A DNA stretch of 5,190 nt, taken from assembly GCA_918219625.1 (NCBI GenBank), contig CAKJXT010000008.1, positions 1-5,190 of the forward strand, in the 5' to 3' direction. Of this stretch, positions 1 to 3,778 are shown piece by piece. How positions within the stretch are numbered: the first letter of the stretch is position 1; each line of letters opens with the position of its first letter. A program made the position numbers and the translations under genes. The notes below the pieces were generated by a model. The model was not told the DNA's origin. It did not search any database and saw only the letters and a program-made list of their open reading frames with translations. The DNA comes from Bacilli bacterium (GTDB lineage Bacteria > Bacillota_I > Bacilli_A > RF39 > UBA660).

Positions 1-294
1 ATGAGAGAAGTACAACATAGATTTAATGAAGTAATAAATGAAATTCTAGAAAAACATGAGAATAAAAGAATCGCAGTATTCGCACACGCATACGCAATAA
101 CATCATACTTATTAAAATACTGTAAACTAATACATGTATCAGATGATAGATTAGAAATAGAATATAATGGAAAAACACTATATAATAGAAGATTAAACGC
201 ACCAGAAGTATTTAAACTAACATTTAATAATAAAGAAATAAAAAATATTGAACTAATAGAGTTCGATGATTTACCATTTTGCCATGGAGTATAA
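1..294 (+). CDS. Histidine phosphatase family protein (phosphoglycerate mutase-like), 3' part only
   Basis: This is the C-terminal 97 residues of a histidine phosphatase superfamily protein (phosphoglycerate mutase or acid/sugar phosphatase branch), cytosolic, substrate unknown. The visible signature is a hydrophobic strand followed by a conserved histidine, IAVFAHAYAI at residues 24-33 with His29, the second catalytic His of the family (usually VxHGG). A helix and a short beta tail follow, ending in FDDLPFCHGV. Full members are about 180-220 residues and carry an N-terminal RHG motif, which is absent here. The ATG at base 1 is therefore probably an internal Met and the gene begins outside the window. 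The usual Gly-Gly after the His is replaced by Ala-Tyr. The stop is 9 nt before the transporter start and overlaps that gene's ribosome binding site, so the two are probably co-transcribed. Family confidence is moderate to good; the specific reaction is not assignable. Confidence 0.72.
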   Translation: MREVQHRFNEVINEILEKHENKRIAVFAHAYAITSYLLKYCKLIHVSDDRLEIEYNGKTLYNRRLNAPEVFKLTFNNKEIKNIELIEFDDLPFCHGV

Positions 295-303
295 GGAGGA
301 AAC

Positions 304-1191
304 ATGAAAACAGAAAAAAACATACTAATAGCTTTCTTATTAAACTTATCTTTCTCTATATTTGAACTCTTCGGAGGACTATTTACAGGAAGTATCGCAA
401 TACTATCAGACTCAGTACACGATATAGGAGACGCAATGAGTATTGGACTTTCATATGTATTGGAAAAGAAAAGTAAGAAAAAACCAGACAATACTTATAC
501 ATATGGCTATATTAGGTACTCAGTAATAGGAAGTATAATAACATCAACTATACTATTAACTGGATCAATATTTGTAATATACGAAGCAGTAAAAAGACTA
601 ATTAATCCACAAGAATTAAATTATAACGGAATGATTATAATATCTATAATAGGAGTAGTTGTAAATACACTTGCTGCTATGGCAACAAAAGAAGGAGACT
701 CACTAAATCAAAAATCAGTAAACTTACATATGCTAGAAGATGTACTAGGATGGGTAGTAGTATTAATAGGTTCAATACTAATAAAATTCACAAATATCAC
801 ATATATAGATGCGATATTATCAATAGGAGTTGCCCTATTTATACTAAGACATGCAGCTAGAAATATAAAAGAAGTACTAGACTTATTCTTAGAAAAAAAA
901 CCAGAAAACATAGATATAGAAGAATTAAAACATCATTTAAAAGAAATAAATGGAATAATAGATATTCATCATATTCATATAAGAAGCATAGATGGTTTCA
1001 ACACATTTATAACACTTCATGCAGTAGTAAAAAAATATGATTCAGAAATAAAAACTCAAATAAAAGAAGAACTAGAAGAACATGGAATATGTCACTCAAC
1101 AATAGAACTAGAACTCGAAAATGAAGAATGCAAAAATAAAACTTGTAAACTAGAACACCATGAACATCATCATCACCATCATCATCACTAA
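304..1191 (+). CDS. Cation diffusion facilitator (CDF) family transporter, probable Zn(II) exporter, with polyhistidine tail
   Basis: This 295-residue, full-length inner-membrane CDF antiporter is expected to export Zn(II) or a similar divalent cation in exchange for protons. Six helices lie at about 7-27, 30-52, 73-95, 109-128, 140-162 and 165-183. The transport site is intact: His39xxxAsp43 in helix 2 (SVHDIGDA) and His142xxxAsp146 in helix 5 (HMLEDVLG). This HD/HD set is typical of zinc-type CzcD/ZitB/ZnT proteins rather than the DD/HD set of YiiP. The cytoplasmic dimerisation domain spans about 195-272 and includes IHHIHIRSIDG and CHSTIELELE. The tail adds Cys276 and Cys281 and ends in two His, one Glu and eight His; most CDFs keep His-rich stretches in the loop between helices 4 and 5 instead. 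The start is fixed by a strong AAGGAGGA site at 293-300. The stop overlaps the next gene's ATG. Metal preference is inferred. Confidence 0.93.
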   Translation: MKTEKNILIAFLLNLSFSIFELFGGLFTGSIAILSDSVHDIGDAMSIGLSYVLEKKSKKKPDNTYTYGYIRYSVIGSIITSTILLTGSIFVIYEAVKRLINPQELNYNGMIIISIIGVVVNTLAAMATKEGDSLNQKSVNLHMLEDVLGWVVVLIGSILIKFTNITYIDAILSIGVALFILRHAARNIKEVLDLFLEKKPENIDIEELKHHLKEINGIIDIHHIHIRSIDGFNTFITLHAVVKKYDSEIKTQIKEELEEHGICHSTIELELENEECKNKTCKLEHHEHHHHHHHH

Positions 1192-1812
1192 TGAAAAAGA
1201 TAATACCAATAGTATTAATTGTAATAACAATATTAATATACATCTTATATAAAAATAACTATATACCACATAAAAAATATACAAATGAATACTTCAATAT
1301 AGAAACATATAAAAGTAAAATAGATAAGGATACAAACAGATATAATAAATAATACAAGGGAATATATAAAAACAAAACCCAAATATAAAAGTAAATACTA
1401 TGAAACAGGATATCCTAACGATGAATATGGAGTATGTACAGATGTAGTTGGACTTGCTCTAAAAAATGCAGGATATGACTTAATGGAACTAGTAAATGAA
1501 GATATAAAAAATAATAGACAAAACTATGATATTGAAACAATTGATAAAAACATAGACTTTAGAAGAGTAAGAAACTTAAAAATATTCTTTAAAAACAATA
1601 CAATAAGTCTAACAACAGATATAAATAAAATAGAAGAATGGCAAGGTGGAGACATAATTATTTTCAAAAACCATATTGGAATAGTATCAAACAAAAGAAA
1701 TAAAAAAGGAATACCATTTATAATACACAATCAATCCCCATATCAAAGTAACTATGAAGAAGATATATTAGAATCAAGAAAAGATATAGTAGGACACTAT
1801 AGAATGAGCTAA
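1191..1812 (+). pseudogene. DUF1287 family protein, split by a frame change near 1332
   Basis: The first frame (1191-1352, 53 codons) encodes a signal anchor (hydrophobic residues about 4-20) and a short linker ending KSKIDKD. It then runs to an early stop. The family match continues in another frame, open from 1324 to 1812 (162 residues), starting around QTDIINNTREYIKTKP. It includes YGVCTDVV with the conserved Cys (codon 1435), NIDFRRVRNL, EWQGGDII, NHIGIVS with a conserved His (codon 1672) and DIVGHYR. From memory, Firmicute DUF1287 proteins have an Asp-rich DxDxDGIDD segment just before QTDI; here it is missing and the frame moves by +1. A short deletion (about 17 nt, 2 mod 3) joining GATA to CAAACAGAT explains both. 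The first in-frame ATG of the second part (1483) lies inside the domain, so an independent start is unlikely. DUF1287 proteins are presumed secreted and NlpC/P60-like, of unproven activity. A sequencing error or a programmed +1 shift cannot be excluded. The ATG overlaps the upstream TAA and lacks a ribosome binding site, implying translational coupling. Confidence 0.82.
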
Positions 1813-1880
1813 CTCAACCACCAGTTCGTGTTAAAAAGAAAGAATTTATAGTATCATTATTACCAGAAAGGAGAACCATT

Positions 1881-2489
1881 ATGGATCAAATAAAAATTGG
1901 TAAATTTATACAAGAAAAAAGAAAAGGAAAAAATATAACTCAACAAGAATTAGCAGAAATTCTAAACATAACAGATAGAGCTATATCAAAATGGGAAAAT
2001 GGTAAATGCATGCCAGATGTAGGAATAATGCAAGAACTATGCGAAACACTAAATATTACCATAAACGATCTATTCAGTGGTGAAGTGGTAAATATGAAAG
2101 ATACTGAAAAAAAATTAGAAGAAAATCTACTAGAAATGACAAGACTTAAAGAAGAAAAGGATAGACAATTACTATCACTTGAAATATTCATAGGAGTAAT
2201 ATCTTCAGTAATATTAGTAGGATCTGTTCTATTAGTAGGAATACTAGAACTATCAAAATTACCAGCAATAATAATAATCACAATATCAAGTATACTATTC
2301 GCAATAGGTATGGGACTATCTTTAAGAATAGAACAAACAGCTGGATACTATGAATGTAATAATTGTCATCACAAATATGTTCCAACATATCAAAGTGTAT
2401 TTTGGGCACAACACATCAATAGAACAAGAAAAATGAAATGTCCAAAATGTAATAAAAAAGTATGGCATAAAAAGGTAATTACAAAATAG
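1881..2489 (+). CDS. XRE-family transcriptional regulator with two membrane helices and C-terminal zinc ribbon
   Basis: The protein has 202 residues. The N-terminal Cro/C1-type helix-turn-helix spans about 6-65 (recognition region TQQELAEILNITDRAISKWE, followed by PDVGIMQELCETLNITINDL). A charged, probably coiled-coil linker covers 73-98. Two hydrophobic helices lie at about 101-121 and 128-148. A zinc ribbon has Cys159, Cys162, Cys187 and Cys190 (CNNC and CPKC). This is a recurrent Bacillota architecture: a DNA-binding domain tethered to the membrane, with a metal-binding tail on the same side if both helices span. Target genes are unknown. The start is fixed by AAAGGAG at 1868-1874, 6 nt before the ATG region. 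The 68-nt gap from the DUF1287 gene has no terminator and only a poor promoter candidate (TTCGTG, 16 nt, TATAGT at 1825-1852), so read-through from upstream is possible. Its transcript would end at the 2601-2635 hairpin. Confident as to family; the signal sensed is unknown. Confidence 0.9.
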   Translation: MDQIKIGKFIQEKRKGKNITQQELAEILNITDRAISKWENGKCMPDVGIMQELCETLNITINDLFSGEVVNMKDTEKKLEENLLEMTRLKEEKDRQLLSLEIFIGVISSVILVGSVLLVGILELSKLPAIIIITISSILFAIGMGLSLRIEQTAGYYECNNCHHKYVPTYQSVFWAQHINRTRKMKCPKCNKKVWHKKVITK

Positions 2490-2492
2490 AAC

Positions 2493-2521
2493 TTGAATTA
2501 ACACTAAATTTATGTTAAAAT
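2493..2521 (+). promoter_or_regulatory. Promoter of the candidate antisense RNA (+ strand)
   Basis: The -35 TTGAAT (2493-2498) is 17 nt from the -10 TAAAAT (2516-2521), with an extended -10 TG at 2513-2514 (TGTTAAAAT). It starts 4 nt after the stop of the XRE gene and has no open reading frame of note downstream, so it would drive a short RNA starting near 2528. An 8-bp inverted repeat (CACTAAAT 2502-2509, ATTTAGTG 2524-2531) brackets the -10 and might be an operator. Spacing and the extended motif are good; use in vivo is inferred. Confidence 0.6.
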
Positions 2522-2544
2522 GTATTTAGTGAAGAAAACTTCAT

Positions 2545-2589
2545 AAAATAAAAAAGAGAAACATTTGATTTTGCACGTGAATGTTTCTC
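2545..2589 (-). terminator. Intrinsic terminator of the minus-strand small peptide gene
   Basis: Read on the minus strand, a perfect 10-bp stem GAGAAACATT/AATGTTTCTC (2589-2580 with 2565-2556) closes a 14-nt loop containing the palindrome CACGTG. It is followed directly by T6-A-T4 (2555-2545). On the plus strand there is no T-run after the hairpin, so it is directional and needs a minus-strand transcript to make sense. Confidence 0.72.
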
Positions 2590-2600
2590 CTATTAAAGGG

Positions 2601-2635
2601 TAGACACTCTACATTGTTAGAGTGTCTAGTTTTTT
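2601..2635 (+). terminator. Intrinsic terminator for the XRE gene and the candidate antisense RNA
   Basis: An 11-bp perfect stem TAGACACTCTA/TAGAGTGTCTA (2601-2611 with 2618-2628), with a 6-nt loop, is followed by G and T6 (2630-2635). It is strong on the plus strand only, since no T-run follows on the minus strand. The 3' arm contains the stop codon of the minus-strand peptide gene (2628-2626). Confidence 0.85.
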
Positions 2636-2718
2636 ATAACAAATACCAATAAGGTAATAAGTGATAAAACGATACAGATGTATCTCAAAAGTTTAATAGT
2701 ATAAACTCTTTTGCTCAT
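2626..2718 (-). CDS. Small hydrophobic single-helix peptide (30 aa), candidate type I toxin
   Basis: The gene encodes a 30-residue peptide beginning MSKRVYTIKLLRY and ending VFVIKN. A basic N-terminus (Lys3, Arg4, Lys9, Arg12) is followed by one uncharged membrane helix at about 13-28 and a Lys-Asn tail. This is the layout of small membrane-acting toxins such as the Fst, TxpA and BsrG classes, but I recognise no specific family. The start is supported by AAGGAG (2733-2728), 9 nt before the ATG. A promoter lies at 2811-2782, giving a leader of about 57 nt, and a terminator at 2589-2545 ends an mRNA of about 225-230 nt. Codon use departs from the neighbours (ATT/ATC over ATA for Ile, GTT for Val, CTT and TTG for Leu), suggesting a separate origin or constraint from RNA structure. 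The toxin role is inferred from architecture. A harmless small membrane peptide, or a non-coding RNA, is the alternative. Confidence 0.6.
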   Translation of the reverse strand: MSKRVYTIKLLRYICIVLSLITLLVFVIKN

Positions 2719-2727
2719 CAATATCAG

Positions 2728-2751
2728 CTCCTTATCATAAAAGAAAAGGAA
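2728..2751 (-). promoter_or_regulatory. Ribosome binding site of the small peptide gene with possible anti-Shine-Dalgarno
   Basis: AAGGAG (2733-2728, minus strand) is the ribosome binding site. Upstream, TTCCTT (2751-2746) in a pyrimidine tract can pair with it over 6 bp (one G-U) across a 12-nt loop, which would hide it. Hidden ribosome binding sites are common in type I toxin mRNAs. The helix is short, so this is a suggestion only. Confidence 0.4.
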
Positions 2752-2781
2752 AAGACACTCACATCAAATGTTTCTAATATA

Positions 2782-2811
2782 ATTTTACAATAAATTAACT
2801 ACAGAAATCAA
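2782..2811 (-). promoter_or_regulatory. Promoter of the small peptide gene (minus strand)
   Basis: The -35 TTGATT (2811-2806) and -10 TAAAAT (2787-2782) are 18 nt apart on the minus strand. Initiation 7 nt downstream falls at about 2775. This is exactly the first base of AGAAACATTTGAT, the sequence complementary to the terminator arm. That coincidence of predicted start and repeat edge strengthens both calls. Confidence 0.6.
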
Positions 2812-2853
2812 GCGAAAAAAGTGATTTTTATTATAAAAAAATAACATTAAATA

Positions 2854-2862
2854 TGATATAAT
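2854..2862 (+). promoter_or_regulatory. Extended -10 promoter of the licD-like gene
   Basis: TGATATAAT is a perfect extended -10 (TGnTATAAT). No good -35 is present at the right distance, as is usual for extended -10 promoters. Initiation near 2868-2869 would give a leader of only about 12 nt, with the AGGAG ribosome binding site (2868-2872) at its very 5' end. It points away from the small peptide promoter. Confidence 0.6.
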
Positions 2863-2880
2863 CATTTAGGAGTTGGATGT

Positions 2881-3699
2881 ATGGAATATATAGTATATGA
2901 AGATAAAAATAAAAAAATAACAACAAGAGAGTTACAAAATAAATTACTAGAAATATTAAAAGAAATAGATAGAGTGTGTAAAAAAAATAATATAGACTAC
3001 TTTATATCAGATGGAACATGCTTAGGTGCAGTAAGACATAAAGGATTTATTCCTTGGGATGATGATGCAGATATTGCTATGTCTAGAAGTGACTATAAAA
3101 AATTTATAAAAGCTTTAGAAAAAGATTTATCAGATAAATATGTTTTCCATTGTTATGAAAAAAACAAAAAATTCCTAGTAACATGGCCAGCAATGAAAAT
3201 AAGAATGAAAAACACATGTATAATAGAAAAAAATGTATTATTAAAAAATAAATGTACAGATTCGGATGGAATATTTGTAGATGTATTTATATATGATTAT
3301 ATGGCAAAACATAGAATATTTGATATACCACTAAGAGGAATAAATACAATATTAATGCCAATAATAGTATTATTTGAAAATATAAAAATTAATCCTATAC
3401 CTTTAAAAGAACTATTTAGATTTAATGCAAGATTATATGGAAGACTATGTAAAAACTCAGAATACTTTGCGGATGATATAACATGGGTATTTAATCCGCT
3501 TCATCCATATAAAATGAAATACACAGATATTTACCCAACAAAAAAACTAAAATTTGAAGATACATATCTAAGTGTGCCAGGAAACTGTCATAACTATTTA
3601 GTCGCAAAATATGGTCCAAACTATATGACACCAGTAAGCGTAAATAAAAGAGTCGGTCTCCATGTAAAAAAACTAGATTTAGATTGTAAGGAACAATAA
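2881..3699 (+). CDS. LicD family phosphotransferase
   Basis: This 272-residue protein has the LicD nucleotidyltransferase-fold signature in one block: YFISDGTCLGAVRHKGFIPW (residues 40-59) followed by DDDADI (60-65). It contains the GTxLGAxRHxGFIPWDDDxD motif with the metal-binding Asp cluster 60-62 and 64. Typical LicD C-terminal elements follow: FVDVFIYDY at 132-140 and LKFEDTYLSVPGN leading to YLVAKYGPNYMTPV at about 239-252. Family members transfer phosphocholine, or another phospho-group from a CDP-activated donor, onto teichoic acids, capsule or glycans at the cytoplasmic face. The start is set by AGGAG at 2868-2872, 8 nt before the ATG. No choline uptake or activation genes (licA, licB, licC) or glycosyltransferases are visible, so the donor and acceptor are unknown. 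It appears monocistronic: its own promoter and a terminator overlapping its last codons. Length is normal for the family. Confidence 0.9.
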   Translation: MEYIVYEDKNKKITTRELQNKLLEILKEIDRVCKKNNIDYFISDGTCLGAVRHKGFIPWDDDADIAMSRSDYKKFIKALEKDLSDKYVFHCYEKNKKFLVTWPAMKIRMKNTCIIEKNVLLKNKCTDSDGIFVDVFIYDYMAKHRIFDIPLRGINTILMPIIVLFENIKINPIPLKELFRFNARLYGRLCKNSEYFADDITWVFNPLHPYKMKYTDIYPTKKLKFEDTYLSVPGNCHNYLVAKYGPNYMTPVSVNKRVGLHVKKLDLDCKEQ

Positions 3700-3711
3700 G
3701 TTCCTTTTTTT
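3688..3711 (+). terminator. Intrinsic terminator embedded in the end of the licD-like gene
   Basis: A 7-bp stem AAGGAAC/GTTCCTT (3688-3694 with 3700-3706) has loop AATAA, and a T-run extends to 3711. The loop contains the stop codon TAA (3697-3699), so the last four sense codons form the 5' arm and a terminating ribosome would sit on the hairpin. It separates the licD-like gene from the next gene. Confidence 0.82.
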
Positions 3712-3725
3712 AATACTTTGATTCA

Positions 3726-3754
3726 TTGTAAAATATAAGAATTTATGGTATATT
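3726..3754 (+). promoter_or_regulatory. Promoter of the SBP-VWA gene
   Basis: The -35 TTGTAA (3726-3731) is 17 nt from the -10 TATATT (3749-3754), with an extended -10 TG at 3746-3747 (TGGTATATT). Predicted initiation is near 3761, giving a leader of about 18 nt. It directly follows the licD terminator, which supports an independent transcription unit. Confidence 0.62.
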
Positions 3755-3778
3755 ATTATAAGTAAAAGAGGGATGAAA

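Larger units (their letters stand above)
2528..2635 (+). ncRNA. Candidate antisense RNA (type I antitoxin) opposite the 3' end of the small peptide mRNA
   Basis: This is a predicted RNA of about 108 nt, from the promoter at 2493-2521 to the terminator at 2601-2635. It has no credible reading frame. It folds into three hairpins: TGAAG-AAAA-CTTCA at 2530-2543, a 10-bp stem 2556-2565/2580-2589 with a 14-nt loop, and the terminator stem. It is perfectly complementary to the 3' end of the minus-strand peptide mRNA over about 85 nt (2550-2635), including the peptide's last codons. That resembles RatA opposite txpA and SR4 opposite bsrG in Bacillus subtilis. It also contains AATGTTTCT and AGACACTC, which can pair with the peptide mRNA leader (2775-2753). 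Ends are estimates. The same region would also form the 3' UTR of the XRE transcript, which is the simpler alternative. Confidence 0.5.
2557..2775. repeat. 13-bp perfect inverted repeat bracketing the small peptide gene
   Basis: AGAAACATTTGAT at 2557-2569 is the exact reverse complement of ATCAAATGTTTCT at 2763-2775. In the minus-strand mRNA these would be the very 5' end and the 3' terminator arm. A second colinear pair, GAGTGTCT/AGACACTC (2760-2753 with 2627-2620, minus reading), is nested inside. The two can therefore form one long-range 5'-3' helix that competes with the local hairpins. No flanking target duplication was seen, so a transposon-end reading is less likely. Confidence 0.7.

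Noticed and set aside
1156..1191. Polyhistidine tail as an engineered affinity tag or vector contamination
   Set aside because: The codons are mixed, a Glu interrupts the run, and the sequence continues directly into a native overlapping gene with the same codon style.
1812..1880. In-frame open extension upstream of the XRE start
   Set aside because: The frame is open and lacks stops, but AAAGGAG lies at the right distance from ATG 1881 and the helix-turn-helix family normally begins there.
2724..2738. Four-codon leader frame ATG ATA AGG AGC TGA overlapping the small peptide's ribosome binding site (minus strand)
   Set aside because: It could couple translation as mok does for hok, but it has no ribosome binding site of its own (a pyrimidine tract precedes it) and is short enough to be chance.
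2557..2775. A small transposon (MITE-like) with 13-bp terminal inverted repeats
   Set aside because: No target-site duplication is visible outside the repeats (AAAAAG on one side, AATATA on the other), and one repeat copy is already part of a terminator stem. The predicted promoter start at the other copy fits an RNA-folding role better.
2805..2827. Inverted repeat AAATCA/TGATTT as a plus-strand terminator or operator
   Set aside because: Only 6 bp of A/T-rich stem with an 11-nt loop, no plus-strand transcript needs to end there, and it overlaps the minus-strand -35.
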